Shown here piece after piece: positions 1-13,160 of a DNA stretch of 64,000 nt. Both the position numbers and the translations under genes were made by a program. Within the stretch, counting starts at the first letter, position 1. Each line of letters begins with the position of its first letter. Location: the NCBI GenBank assembly GCA_030063045.1, contig JAQSEB010000007.1, positions 682,001-746,000 of the forward strand, written 5' to 3'. The DNA comes from Pratylenchus scribneri (Eukaryota > Nematoda > Chromadorea > Rhabditida > Pratylenchidae). The notes below the pieces were generated by a model that did no database searches, was not told where the DNA came from, and was given only the letters and a program-made list of their open reading frames with translations.

Positions 1-1702
1 TTTCCGGAAAGAAATCAGAATCAGAATTAAAACTTTCCGGAAAGAAATCAGAATCAGAATTAAAACTTTCCGGAAAGAAATCAGAATTAAAACTTTCCGG
101 AAAGAAATCAGAATTAAAACTTTCCGGAAAGAAATCAGAATCAGAATTAAAACTTTCGGGAAAGAAATCAGAATCAGAATTAAAACTTTCCGGAACAACC
201 GGAACAAAATCAGAATTAAAACTTTCCGGAAAGAAATCAGAATTAAAACTTTCCGGAAAGAAATCAGAATTAAAACTTTCCGGAACAACCGGAACAAAAT
301 CAGAATTAAAACTTTCCGGAACAAAATCAGAATTAAAACTTTCCGGAAAGAAATCAGAATTAAAACTTTCCGGAAAGAAATCAGATTTAAAACTTTCCGG
401 AAAGAAATCAGAATTAAAACTTTCCGGAAAGAAATCAGAATTAAAACTTACCGGAAAGAAATCAGAATCAGAATTAAAACTTTCCGGAGAGAAATCAGAA
501 CCAGAATTAAAACCTTCCGGAAAGAAATCAGAATCAGAATTAAAACTTTCCGGAAAGAAATCAGAATTAAAACTTTCCGGAAAGAAATCAGAATTAAAAC
601 TTTCCGGAAAGAAATCAGAATTAAAACTTTCCGGAAAGAAATCAGAATCAGAATTAAAACTTTCCGGAAAGAAATCAGAATCAGAATTAAAACTTTCCGG
701 AAAGAAATCAGAATCAGAATTAAAACTTTCCGGAAAGAAATCAGAATTAAAACTTTCCGGAAAGAAATCAGAATTAAAACTTTCCGGAAAGAAATCAGAA
801 TCAGAATTAAAACTTTCCGGAAAGAAATCAGAATTAAAACTTTCCGGAAAGAAATCAGAATCAGAATTAAAACTTTCCGGAACAACCGGAACAAAATCAG
901 AATTAAAACTTTCCGGAAAGAAATCAGAATTAAAACTTTCCGGAAAGAAATCAGAATCAGAATTAAAACTTTCCGGAACAACCGAAACAAAATCAGAATT
1001 AAAACTTTCCGGAACAACCGGAACAAAATCAAAATTAAAACTTTCCGGAACAACTGGAACAAAATCAGAATTAAAACTTTCCGGAACAAAATCAGAATTA
1101 AAACTTTCCGGAAAGAAATCAGAATTAAAACTTTCCGGAAAGAAATCAGAATTAAAACTTACCGGAAAGAAATCAGAATCAGAATTAAAACTTTCCGGAG
1201 AGAAATCAGAACCAGAATTAAAACCTTCCGGAAAGAAATCAGAATCAGAATTAAAACTTTCCGGAAAGAAATCAGAATCAGAATTAAAACTTTCCGGAAA
1301 GAAATCAGAATCAGAATTAAAACTTTCCGGAAAGAAATCAGAATTAAAACTTTCCGGAAAGAAATCAGAATTAAAACTTTCCGGAAAGAAATCAGAATCA
1401 GAATTAAAACTTTCCGGAACAACCGGAACAAAATCAGAATTAAAACTTTCCGGAAAGAAATCAGAATTAAAACTTTCCGGAAAGAAATCAGAATCAGAAT
1501 TAAAACTTTCCGGAACAACCGAAACAAAATCAGAATTAAAACTTTCCGGAACAACCGGAACAAAATCAAAATTAAAACTTTCCGGAACAACTGGAACAAA
1601 ATCAGAATTAAAACTTTCCGGAACAAAATCAGAATTAAAACTTTCCGGAAAGAAATCAGAATTAAAACTTTCCGGAACAAAATCAGAATTAAAACTTTCC
1701 GG
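1..1702 (+). repeat. Tandem array of a TTTCCGGAAA-containing minisatellite
   Basis: The unit is about 26-32 bp. It consists of a palindromic TTTCCGGAAA, then GAAATCAGAATTAAAAC with an optional extra ATCAGA, and some units carry a CCGGAACAACCGGAACAA variant. The array is already running at the first base of the window, so its left end is not seen. It ends in CCGGTAGGCGGATTTA, a flank also seen at two other arrays in this window. Long open frames through it only encode a repeating FRKVLILI-type peptide and have no gene features. Confidence 0.97.
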
Positions 1703-4620
1703 TAGGCGGATTTATTATTTTGGATTAAATTTGATAAAAGAGCTCATCCAGACTTGTCGATTGATAAATGGAATTGTGATATTGGGATGCCGAAAAGTTG
1801 GGGCAATTTGAAAGTTGTGACCACTGACTATAAGTTGAAATTTTTGGCTCAAATAATTTACCTGAATAATTGGGACCACCAGCGCGCAATGCATAAACCC
1901 AAAAATGAATGAATAAATGGGAGGAAGGGGATGAAAATATTGAACCAAATGAATAGGGGGAATAAGGGTGTGGAGGAGGATCTGGTTAGGATGATTTTGG
2001 GAAGCGGCTGGTTGGATAAAGGCACACATATTAAAAGGGAAATTGGGTTTTCGGGGAGTGGGGGCAAATCACGCGGCGACGCTGGCAGACTTTCCCCCTT
2101 TTATTCGACTGGATTTCGGGGCGACCATCAATTCCGGCCATCCACCTCAAAAACTTGTTGCTCCTCGCTTTGGTTTTATTCAAATTTTGCAACGCATTCA
2201 TCGCCGCCTCTTTTTGCCCTTCGGCATTTTCACCTATAAAAATTCCACACACATAAAATTTTGCCCCCGGGGATGATGGGGATGTATTTATGGGTGGATT
2301 TTGGGAGAAGGAATGACCGATCAAAGATTTGGATGAGATTTCGGAATTAAATAGAAAGTAAATTCTGAAATTACGAACAGAACGATTGAATACCGATGAT
2401 CGAGTACTTGGTCGTTCTTTTGGTCATATCTCAACAAGGATGGAATCAATTTTGGAAGGCGATACGCCATTCTAAAACCCTAAATGTCCTTTAAAAAAGA
2501 GGCAGATGGCTTAATTAATTATTTTGAAACTTAAAACAATTAGGAGAAAAGTGGCTTTTCCTCCAAGAATTCGAGTTTATTACATTCAAAGACATGAAGC
2601 TTTTTAAAATTTTGATTTCATAAAATATAAAATAGACAACTTTTTATGGGACACGTTGGGCTTTCCAATGGCATATCGCCTTCTCAGATTGGCTAATGCC
2701 TCGTGGATATATGGGCCAAAAAACTAATGCATCTACTCAATCGTCGCCTATCGTTGAATTCAATGGATGAAAATGTCCAAAAATTTTAATTTGGCATCCA
2801 AGGCATACATATCCGCTCAGGTACTTTTGCCTCCACTTCCTCCATATCCAATTTTTGCCTTCCAATCCGAAGATCTGCCCAATTTGTGCGCAATTTTGAG
2901 GGATGGAACATTGTCTAATAAGTCAGCCCCTCCAAAATGAGCCAACTCCACTTTTCTTCCGTTCAAGGCCATTTCCCCTGCAGCGCACAAATTCCCTCCA
3001 ATCGTCCCCATTTTTGCGCCTTTGCAGCTGGTTCTTCCACCGCCAATGTGGATTGGTTTTTTTACACTGCCAAAATCTTCGATTCGATGATCCCCAATAA
3101 ATTCATCTATGATTCATTTTTTTTGGAAAAAGGCCATCATTGTAAGTCAAGGCCAAATTGAAGCGAGCCAAAAACAAAAACATTACCGGAACCAAAGCAA
3201 AATTTTAAAATATATTTGGGGAATCAAATAACTTGAAGAATTTGATTTTTGCCAGCATGTCAAACGGAATTAAGCTTTAAATAAGTGGGTTAAGATTCAG
3301 ATTTAAAGGGGAAATTTTAGGGCAGAATGAAAGCTGAAAGCTAAATTCGACTTTTCTGTATTGATAATTAGAAGTAAAGGGCACATTGCGGATCATTTTT
3401 CATTTCTATTTTGGCAATTCTAAAACGGAAATGGTCACAAAACTCTCTTCAATAGCTTCATCGGAACATTCCGAAAGTTAATGTAATTTGCATATTTTAT
3501 TATAGAAATGGAAAAGTGGCTGAATTGACGATGATTGGAGTCCTCTATTCCCATTTTTCCATGTCTCCTAATTCGCGCACATCCAATTCCCTAAATATAT
3601 TGTGATGATCAAATAATAAGGAAGGAATTCAACATAAGATATAAAGAAGAAGCTGCAAGCTTTACGGAGGACACAACGGATTTGCGGGAGAGCCAATTTG
3701 GGGAACACTCATCCAACACATTCCTCCTTTCACATCAATTGAGGATGATGGCCCCCGTGGCGATGACCATCCTCCTTTGATTGGATTGCACATTCTGGAT
3801 TGCAGCAACACCCACAATGTTCCCCAACATATTTCCTTATTTGGGGGTCCCGGAATCGTTCTTCTTTTGATTACAAGTTCATTGGACCCCCTTGGTTCGA
3901 GAGGAGGATGCGCGATGTTCACTTTCGCTCTCAAAATAGCCGCTTCCCAAAAAAGCTTCTTCTCCCCAATTCCTTGTTCAACATTGATGATGAGAACAAC
4001 CTGTTTTCATTCTTTCAACCAATCCAATCCACACACACACACACACACAATGATGATGGGCACGCACCAATATGGAGGAGGGTTGCGCGCAATTTCATCC
4101 TCTACTTCCCAATAAAAATGCTGCGCAATTGATGGTGGACGGACAAAAATGGAGTGAAAGCTTTTCGCCCACTTTCCCTTTCATCCACTTCTATTCAATC
4201 CCAATCCTCTTCCCCTCATCCGCATACCAAATGCGGAACTCATCATTTTAGCGCATCCATCCCAAACAACATAATCATCAACAGGAATTACATCAAAAGC
4301 ATCAGAGCAGCATAGTGGGGAAATGGGTTGGGGATGGGGACAGAAAAAAATGTGAATGTTGCGCATTTTTGGGGGCGATATGTTTGCCTACTAAATTCAA
4401 ATTCGTGGAATCGAAAAATGGTGATTTTCCCTCGGGGCTCTTTAGATTCAAATGTTTTGCGTTTTGCCTTTTCTAAATAATGGGGAAATGGACGAATTTG
4501 AATTAAATGAATTATTATAAAATGCTTATGGAATTAATTAATGCTTAATGGACAGCAGGACTAGAATGGCATTAGACAAGTTGGACAATTATTTGGAGGA
4601 CGGCTAAAGGACAGTTAAAA
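1703..4620. other. Region without a confident gene
   Basis: It holds a foldback element at 2383-2743, a (CA)n microsatellite near 4030-4048, and short open frames on both strands (for example minus 2031-2324 and minus 2817-3011). None joins into a recognisable protein. The minus-strand ORF at 2817-3011 is Gly-rich and ends in GGSGGKST, but I cannot place it in a family. Confidence 0.5.
2383..2743. mobile_element. Foldback MITE-like element, copy A
   Basis: The two ends are imperfect inverted repeats of roughly 60-90 bp. The left end reads CGATTGAATACC, then CTTTTGGTCATATCTC, then GGAAGGCGATACGCCATT. The complement of the right end reads CGATTGAGTAGATG, then TTTTTTGGCCCATATATC, then AGAAGGCGATATGCCATT. 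A second diverged copy in the same orientation lies at 29988-30330. No transposase is visible, so it would be non-autonomous. I could not fix a target duplication. Confidence 0.7.
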
Positions 4621-4626
4621 TCAAAC

Positions 4627-5005
4627 TATCCGGAAACAAGGTGGAATATTCTAATCGGAATGAATTAAAACTTTCCGGAAAGAAATCAGAATTAAAACTT
4701 TCCGGAAAGAAATCAGAATCAGAATTAAAACTTTCCGGAAAGAAATCAGAATCAGAATTAAAACTTTCCGGAAAGAAATCAGAAATCAGAATTAAAACTT
4801 TCCGGAAAGAAATCAGAATTAAAACTTTCCGGAAAGAAATCAGAATTAAAACTTTCCGGAAAGAAATCAGAATTAAAACTTTCCGGAAAGAAATCAGAAT
4901 TAAAACTTTCCGGAAAGAAATCAGAATCAGAATTAAAACTTTCCGGAAAGAAATCAGAATTAAAACTTTCCAGAAACCAGGCGGATTTACTCCAACCGGA
5001 AAAAA
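4627..5005 (+). repeat. TTTCCGGAAA minisatellite array 2
   Basis: About a dozen units of the same 26-32 bp minisatellite as at 1-1702, in the same orientation. It opens with degenerate CTATCCGGAAACAAGGTGG and closes with CCAGGCGGATTTACTCC, which is close to the end of array 1. The open frame at 4641-5009 is the repeat read through. Confidence 0.95.
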
Positions 5006-5984
5006 ATAAAATTTATGATCTAACTGCCATTATTCCAAAAATGTTGCGGAAATGAAGATGGAATTTGGGGGAGGGAATATAGGACGATGTAATTGCTGAT
5101 GAACGATGGCGAAAACAAAAACAAATCTTCATCCTACTTACAATTACAATATATTTTGTCCCGTTTGGATTTGGCCTTGATATTCTCTCCTTTCGTGGTC
5201 ACCACCTTCCCCATTCGCCGATGGGTGACCCACTTTTTGAACACAACAAAAATGGATCTTTTATATAGATGGATGGCCCATTAATGTTTTTTTGGGAAAG
5301 AACTGCTTGAGGGATTGAATGTTGGAGGGGAAATGGCCTCTGGGAAATTCATGAAAAAAAAGGAGAAATCCTCGCCAATCTTCTAAATAAATTTTGGAAA
5401 TTCGTTTAAGTCATTTTAATATTTATGCTGCATTTTGTTCATATATAAAGCCATTTTGAGGAATAAAATTGTGGAGGAAAGAAACGAAAATGAATAGCTG
5501 ACATTAATTAATTGATGAGGATTGATTGGGACTGATTTAGTTTGTCATCACTGGGCTCATAAACAAAATTGATTCAGAAAATATAATTCATAATTGGGTT
5601 GGATGTGTAAATTTGGGTCAATAGGTAAATTTGGGAATAAACAACAATTTCTTGATGCCATAATAATATAATGCGCTCTACTGACTAAATAGAATAACAA
5701 AAAAAATTTGGGACTTTCCATTAACAATATTTACGGAATTGGATTTGAATTGAATGAGAATGATCAGAAATGATTAAGGGGAAAGAAAAGCAATGATAAT
5801 GATCAATTACATATCACATTTTGCTGATACTTTTCATTTTCATAACAATATCAAATGAAATGATGATTACTGCTGGACAAAAAATGAAAATAGACGGAAA
5901 TTTAATGAGGGGGAATGTGTTTTAAGCATTTAATATTATTATTATCGTATTTTGAATTGAATTATGCACAACACATTGAATTGA
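5006..5984. other. Intergenic, AT-rich, 3' of the SLC35F5-like gene
   Basis: On the minus strand, a TATATAAAA motif near 5260 precedes an ATG at 5218 and a short open stretch beginning MGKVVTTKGENIKAK. That stretch ends at a TTGTAAGT donor-like site near 5140. It could be the first exon of an undefined gene, but I found no convincing downstream exons. The rest shows nothing coding. Confidence 0.35.
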
Positions 5985-8900
5985 TCACATTGAGACTTGG
6001 GATTGAAGTGATGTTGTGGATGATGCATTGTTGGAATTATGTGGCGGATGCAATGAATTGATCTCCAATCCATCGGTGCTGGTTGCCTTTGTTGCCGTTG
6101 TTGAACAATCATCGTCATGCCCTCCGCCTTCTTCATTTTTGAGTGGCCTATGCTGGATTGTTGGCGTCTGAATGGCCGTATAGTATGAAGCGCCGATGAA
6201 TGAGATCTAAAATAGAGGGAAAATTTGAATAATATTCGCGATGAATTGTAGGTAACACTAGCGCGTTTCGTACCCTTTTTTGAGAGGAATGTATAAAAAT
6301 GAATAAAAGTGATGACCAACCCCAAAAAAATAACTTGCCCTAAGCGGATTCGAACCTATGACCTAAATTTTGAAAGAAAGGGTAACCCACTCACTGCTAA
6401 AAACTTTGGGTGTTTTTTTGGTGAAACTTTTATAAAAGTCAGCCAAAACTGGGCACATTTAACCCTTTAAGCAAAACCCCTGGCTGCTAAAGCCAAAATT
6501 TAAGTCTAATCTTAGTTCTACACGTGAAATTAAAAATGGCCATAACTTTTTATTGGAATATATGAGGTAAGAAACGCATAGCCGAATTATGAGCCTACCA
6601 TGATTGGAATTGAAGAGAGCAATTGCCATGTGTTGAGCGGTTGATGGCGCCAATATGTGTCGAATAGGATGGACAATGGGATGGCCAGCGAGCCGGACAA
6701 GGCCGAAGTCAATGCGCCCGTTTTGAGGGTGGCATAGAGCCAAAGAGAATCGGCGAAGATGGTGCCAAGAAAGGAGTTGATTGTGAGCACGCCCAATTGT
6801 TTAAAACTGGCGAATGGAAGTTGAGGTTCCAGGCCGGTGAAATGCAACATCTTAAAATAATAATTTTAGATTATATTAATTCTTTGGTGATTAAAAAGGC
6901 TTAAAAGCTTAATTAGACAAGTAAAACTATAAGCAATTGATTTTAATCTATTTGCATTTTTGTTAATGGTTTAAGTTTAGGTTTAACCAAATCTGACTTA
7001 GTTTTGAACCAAAAATCAAAATCGGTTTAAAAAATCGTTTAAAACCCTTTAATTTTTACTAAACCATATATACCATTCGCTGCTTAGCACTAGCTTAAAT
7101 GGTTTATGAATATAGGACAAACTATTAAGCCATTTTATAATTATTTTGGCGTTATGAACTCCTTTTTTGATAAAATTAAATCCCATAATTTTAGGCATTA
7201 ATTCCAAAATATATTACCAGCATGAGTGGAGTGCAGACGAGCAATGAGAAAATGCCAACAGTTCCTGTGTGGTGGAAATCGAATTATTTTGGTTGAATTT
7301 ATAAATAATTTTTAAATATTTAATAAATATATCAAACCCATAAAATTATTTCTTAATAATTTATGCGCCCTTAACAACATACCAAGCATCAAAGGCATGT
7401 CCACATTTCCTTCCCTTGTTGACATCCTGGACAGGGCGAACAGGTAAAGTGCGTTGGAGAATGCCGAGAAGAGGGAGATGATGGAGCCGATCAATGAATC
7501 CGAAAATTTTGACACAATGCAAACACCGCCAAAATTCAACAGAACCATGATTAACTATAAATGAAATATTGAATGTATTTTGAATTTTTAATTAAACCTT
7601 GAACCAACTGAACTGGTCCAATGGTGAATAGCGGCCACATAATGCACTGAGAATGAGCACAAAAAGCGGGGATGAGGCGGCAATCAAATTCACTGCTGAC
7701 ACCGATGAATATGCCAGCGCCGTTTGATAACTGACCGAGCCGATAAGCCACTGAAAATAAATTAATTAAAAACCCCTTAATTTTTTGATAAATGCAAATT
7801 TGCATACCAATGGAGCAAAATAGACGTAGTAGTTGAAGAGAGCAGATTTTTGCGCACCGGCACAATCCAAGCACATCATGTCCCCGCCATTGTTTGGCCT
7901 ATACGGCAATCGGGCTAATTTGGCCGCATTCTCCAACTTTTCTGGTATACTTCGAACTTCGCGGTATTTGTTGAATTTAACACGGCGACTTTTTGCTCTT
8001 CTTTGTTGTTGTTGTTGATTGTTCTCTCCCACTAAACTGCTTTGACTTCCTTCGCGTGTTGAATGTTCACCGCCAGTGTTCGACTCAAGGTCCATCAATT
8101 CGAAATCTGGTTCCGTCTAGAATTTTTAATTATTAATAAAAATTTGTTTATATTAAAATTTCGGTTTAGGCTGGTTTGGGTTCATAAAGAAGATTTAACC
8201 GGATTACTAAAAACGACATTTTTAGCGTAGTGGGTTGATCCTTTTTTGAAAAATTTAGGTCCCGGGTTCGAATCCACTCCGAGGACAATAATTTTTTTCA
8301 GGTTTGGTATTTGGTTATCACTTTTATACATTCTATTGTATATTTCTAGATGAAATAAAAATAATTCGAGTAGAAAACCAGGTCCTTAATGTGCTAATAA
8401 GTGCTACCAATTTATTAATTAATATTAAAATTTTACCAATGTTTTATCAAAACATTCATCGTCGCTTCCCTCCTCTTTTTCACTTTCATCATCGTCGTCG
8501 TATTCATTCTTCAATCGCCTGTAGAAACTCTTTAAAATTCTGGTTGATTAATATTAAGGAATGTTTATCAAACTTTGCCAGATTTTTTTGAAGATGATTC
8601 TTCCGGATTTTTGCGGCATCTACACACATATGGAATGAAGAAAAACACAAGCATGCATGATTTGGCATAAGTGAAGAAGAATGGTCTTTTGAAGTCGAGA
8701 TCAATGAACAGATACTAAAAATTAAATGGTAAACTTTATTCTTGAAAATACTTAATTTACCCTTGTGATCTCCGAAGCGGCTACCCAAACCTTTAAAATA
8801 ATGAATTTAGACCCATAATTTTAGTTTTATGAGTAAATGTTTTTTGGCCTATTTTGTGACCTTAAAATTAGGCCTCTTGTATATTATTTATTCGTTCGTA

Positions 8901-9024
8901 AATTATTGTCATTTATTTTAATCAATTAAAGCTTACAATGTTCACAAACACCAGCAATCCAATTCCAATATATTGTGATGATCTTGTCGCAATCATTTGC
9001 CGCTTTTCCTTGCTGTTGATCTTC
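5985..9024 (-). CDS. SLC35F5: SLC35F5-like solute carrier (drug/metabolite transporter family)
   Basis: Predicted multi-pass membrane transporter of the SLC35F group; substrate unknown. Exons read from 9024 downwards. The first membrane segment (IGIGLLVFVNI) joins across an intron to VWVAASEITR at about 8763-8792, matching the start of human SLC35F5. Next comes RPFFFTYAKSCMLVFFF (8620-8702), an acidic cytosolic loop (8440-8530), and a long loop leading to YYVYFAPLV (7805-8100). Further membrane exons lie at 7600-7752, 7380-7550, 7205-7270 and 6595-6850 (FADSLWLYATLKTGALTS). The last exon, SFIGASYYTAIQ plus a Gly/Asp-rich tail, stops at 5985-5987. The start is uncertain: the frame is open from a splice acceptor near 9025, and the first in-frame ATG is inside that exon. 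Introns contain tRNA-headed SINE-like repeats near 6280-6420 and 8215-8350. Confidence 0.88.
6270..6425 (-). repeat. tRNA-headed SINE-like element in a SLC35F5 intron
   Basis: The complement shows a box A-like TAGCAGTGAGTGGGTTA and a box B GGTTCGAATCC about 45 bp apart, then a tail with TTTTTTTGGGGTTGG and TTTTATACATT. The same layout recurs at other intronic sites in the window. Confidence 0.65.
8212..8360 (+). repeat. tRNA-headed SINE-like element in a SLC35F5 intron
   Basis: TTAGCGTAGTGGGTTGATCC, then AAAATTTAGGTCCCGGGTTCGAATCC, then a body containing GGTTATCACTTTTATACATT and TATTTCTAGATG. It lies inside the intron between two transmembrane-loop exons and shares head and body with the copies near 6270-6425 and 43700-43850. 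Confidence 0.7.
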
Positions 9025-9352
9025 TAATCAAAAAATAATTAATAAAAAATAAATTTGTTCATAAAATAAATTTGTTTTTTAACAAATTAACAATGATAAA
9101 ACAAAATGGTATAATTTTTTTATTCTCATAAATATATCAAATTTATTTTAAAATTATGTATTATAATTAATTATCACTTTTGGGAGAGAGAGAATATCGA
9201 TTCATCTTTGGAATTGTTTCGAGAATTTGGCCACAACAATTTTTATAATTTTGTAAGAGATGAATGAGGGAGACTAGAAAAGGCAAAAAATAAATTGGGA
9301 GTGAAGTCGCGAAAACAATAAGCAGTTGCACAATAAAATGAATAATATTTTT

Positions 9353-12300
9353 CTAAACAATGAGCTGCGATTGACATTTTCTTTCCGGGGAGTTTGGATC
9401 AAAGAGAACTGCCGTTGTTGGGTAAGGAATTGAAGGTGGAAGGTCATTGTTGGCATTGGCACCATTTTGGGATGTTGTGGGCGCAGTGGAGGAATCAATA
9501 AATCTGGCAATGAATTGTTGAGTGGCACTGATGATTTCTTGCATTGCACAGCGGGTCTTTTTAAAACTAAATTTGAATGAGTAAAAATAAATATTTTGTG
9601 GAAAAACCTTTCTGCTGCCAAAAGTTGCCTTTGCAAAATTCGAGTGCAAATTATTTTGTTGAGATTATCATCGAAGAGTGGGATGCCAAAAACACAATCA
9701 TAAAGCACATAATCCTCAAAAGATTCACCTTTGGCCAAATGTGTTCGATTTGATGTGCATTTTCTGCAAAATTATTTGATTTTTTAAAATTAATTTATTA
9801 ATCAAACTTTGGATCCTTTGAAATGGAACTGCTCAGTTGGAAAGCGTTCAGTGAATAAATTGAATTTTGTGGTGAATGGAACATTCCAGAATTTGAAGGC
9901 GATGGAGCCAATAAACCACCCAAAGTGTTGTTTTCTTCTTCTCCGGCATTTTCATCAATTTTTGAAGATTGTTCTCGTGAATTTGCCGAATCATCCAATT
10001 GGATATCTTGTTGAGAATTGTGCAATTTGATGAGAACCAAATAGCCACAAAGTTGATCCAATTTGAGTTGGGAATGCAATTTTAGCACAATTGGATGTTC
10101 AGTGAATGGTTTATTTGGTGCATTGTTCTCTTCTTTTTCTACTCCGGTTCCATTCTCCAAAATAATTGGTTGTTCATCATCGAATGGAAATGGAATTTTG
10201 ACAATTTCAGCATCGGTGACCAAATCACTGTAGGCCTGAATTTAATTTAAAATAATTATTTGTAGAAGTATTTTTGGTTCGAATTATTTAATTTTGTCTA
10301 TTAATGTATGTAAAATATTTAAAATCGCATAAAATTATTAACTAGGTAAGCTCTAAAAAATAGCTTCCCTTGAGCGGGTTCGAACCCGAGATGTAAATTT
10401 GGTAAAAGTTGAAGTCCCCCTCTTTGGATCAAAATTTTCATACATTTTTTTCTCGTGTAATATTTTTAAGAAATAATAAAAAAAACCTGCAAAAATATTG
10501 GTGCACCGAGCAGTGCCTCCTCAATTGGAAGGAGTGCATTTTCAATTGGAATAATCATTGGCTCATGATTGCCTTGGGCCAACATAATTCGTCGACATTT
10601 CCAAAAAAGTCTGGGTATCCTGTTCAGGTGCGTGCCCAATGGGAGAAAGTAAGCAGGTGGTCCATTTTGAGCCAGCTCATAAAGGTATAAACGAAACCAT
10701 GGAGAGGTAAGCTGAAAAAAATGCAAAAAATTATTAGGAGTGGATTTTTGGTTTCATATTTCATTTGACCTAATTTTGTATTTGAACATTTATTTCATAT
10801 TTTTGATTTAATTTTTAAGATTTATTTTAAGGTCGTCGAAAGTTATTATTTTTGCAAATTTCACATAAATTTATAGGAACTAATTTTGTGATTTTAGACC
10901 TTAAATGTCCATTTTAAAATAATTAAAATAAATGATTCAAATTCAAAATATTACCTCAACCGAAACTGTGCCCAAATGTGGAATTTGTGAATGTTGGAGG
11001 CAACACGCCTAGAAATAAATTATTGATTAATATTTGATGATTATTAATTTAAAATTTACATCGGCTGCAATTGGTGCCATCGATATTAGCATTTTGTATG
11101 ATTTTTCGATGACTTTAAGCCGGGCTGAACCCTCCAAATTCAACAAACTTTCCCCTCGGATTAAATCCAATTCACTGGTGCTCCGCAACGATTGGATTGT
11201 GTACAGCAGGGTCATTGCATGTTCCGAATAGCGTTGTGCCTCGCCTTCGGCGAAGAAATTAACCTGAATTGGATTATTTTATTTCTATTATTTAAATTAT
11301 TTATACATTTTGCAATTCATCAATGAAGTTGTCCAAAGCGTCGTCGCTCAATTTTCCCACTTCAAATAGTGTTACCGCATGGTTCTTTAGGCTCTGGAAA
11401 ATTAAATATTATTTGATTTAATTATTTTTATTTATTTATTTATTTTATTTAAATTATTAATTAATTTAATTAAAATCATTTTTTAATAGAAAAAAAAAAC
11501 TCACCGCCGATAAATTGCCCATCATAAGGAATGCGGTCAGTGTTGAGTCAAAAATGAAAGCAATTCTTTTGTTGATGGATGGCATTATTTCCGTTGGAGA
11601 TGTTGGTGTGGTGGCCGGTGGTTGTGTTGGAAGAGCAGGCGAAATTTGTTGCATCGATGAAGCCGAATTGTCCGCTTTTAGCACATTTTCCACTGCCGCC
11701 ACAATGTCATCCTCGTCAAAATCGGTGCTGGCCGTCGCGTTCAGTGACAAAGACAAATCACTTAATTCCACATTCAATGATGGTTCGGGTGTTCTTTCGG
11801 TGGTTGGCGAAGTCAATCCAGAACTTCCACTTGAATATTCGGCCCAAGTTGGATGCAATTGTTGGCTCTCAATGCCGGTCACACGTTTTTTGGCAAATCC
11901 CAGCCGACAAAATACAGAAATTGCATTTTTGACGAGATCAATGTCAATGTTGATTGTTTCGGAGAGCTAAAATTAAGCATTTTTTACATTTAAATTAGTT
12001 TAATTAAAACCTCTTTAATTGAATTTTGTCCATCAATGGCCACAAAAATTTTGTAAAGAAGTGTTTCGAAATAGTCGCCTTGTACCTTAAAAATAAATTT
12101 TAATTGAAGCATTTTTAAAAATAAAGGGAGAATTTTTTGGATAAATCTTTAATAATTCGGTCGGCCTTAAAAAACTCTAGGTTTCACCTATACTTTTTCA
12201 AATTACGGACATAAAATATTCCAAAAACTCACCCGATTCATAACAAAACCATCGAGGGTTGGGACAAACACAAAATCATCCGAATTGACCGGAACATCCA

Positions 12301-13160
12301 AATAAACCAATCCTCTGCTCAATAGCCGTTGCACAATGGATTTGTCCAGTAAACCGCATAAAATTGAGCCCTCATCCATCAAACGATCGATCACTTCCTT
12401 CTCCACCGAACTGAGTAACTAAAATTAAAAATGATTTTTATTAAATTTATTTAATTCTTACTCGAATATCATTTTCCAAAATGCATCCGTAGGAAAGGAA
12501 AAACCACGGTTCAATTGGTAAAATTGTTGCCGGTTTTTGCGGTAATATTTCTCGAATTGATTTGGAACGTCGGAAAAGGCGTCGATTTGCCCTGTTCTGA
12601 TTCATTAAATCAATGTATTGATTTCGGCCAATGCTTAGAATTCGCATAATGTCAACGGCGGTGAAATTTGGGATGGAGTCATAACTTTTCTCGGATTGCA
12701 TTACTTCAACAATCATTTCACTAAAAATTTATGTTTAGTTTAAGAATATTTAATTGGGTAAAATACGTGTAATAAGTGAATGGCGTTATCCTGAGTTCAC
12801 GGACCAAAATGTCTGATAAATCTGTAAAATTATTTTCATTTGATTAATTAATTAAAAAAAAACCAACGATATGGATACAGCACCATCTTCGCTTTGCTAA
12901 AATTCAGGAGGCTTTCATAATAATCCTCTTGGTCTTTTTTCACAAATCTCACTGCAATATTTAATTTTAATTATAAATTTAAACAAAATCAGCTAACCAA
13001 TATTTTCCTTGTACCTCAGCTGATTTCGAATTGAATAATCCAAAATTCTTTTTTCATATTCACGTTGTGAGCCGCCCAATACAATTCGTAATTCATCGGG
13101 CAGCTTGGCCCAGATGATATTCTTTCGAATTGCATTTTCCACCTCATCAGCTGTGGCCAT
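9353..13160 (-). CDS. FAM91A1: FAM91A1 homologue, trans-Golgi vesicle tethering factor
   Basis: FAM91A1 works with WDR11 and the TBC1D23/golgin system in capturing endosome-derived vesicles at the trans-Golgi; that role is known from vertebrates and inferred here. The family is clear from the N-terminal half. The start MATADEVENAIRKN is at 13160. Then come SQREYEKRILDYSIRNQLRY, MQSEKSYDSIPNFTA and IGRNQYIDLMNQ (12450-12720), VYLDVPVNSDDFVFVP (12232-12410) and GFVMNR. The C-terminal half has a Ser-rich linker (11514-11966), SPWFRLYLYELAQNGPP (10485-10710), GYLVLIKLH (9806-10237) and FEDYVLYDCVFGIPLFDDNLN (9610-9765). The last exon ends in CQSQLIV, stop at 9353-9355. About 14 exons with 40-250 bp introns. 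An intron near 10320-10450 carries a SINE-like repeat. The gap to the SLC35F5-like start is about 330 bp on the same strand. Confidence 0.95.
10320..10450 (-). repeat. tRNA-headed SINE-like element in a FAM91A1 intron
   Basis: The complement carries GGTTCGAACCCGCTCAAGG preceded by AAATTTACATCTCG and followed by an AT-rich tail ending in GCATTTTAAATA-type sequence. It shares the box B and body layout with the other copies. Confidence 0.6.

Noticed and set aside
448..1680. Long minus-strand ORFs encoding FRKVLILI repeats
   Set aside because: They are the minisatellite array read through; no start context, splice sites or non-repeat sequence.
4030..4048. CRISPR or regulatory meaning of the CA repeat
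   Set aside because: A simple (CA)n microsatellite in a eukaryotic sequence.
9274..9738. 154-residue ORF as the true FAM91A1 C-terminus
   Set aside because: It reads through an intron; splicing to the exon 9353-9587 gives a better continuation and an earlier stop.
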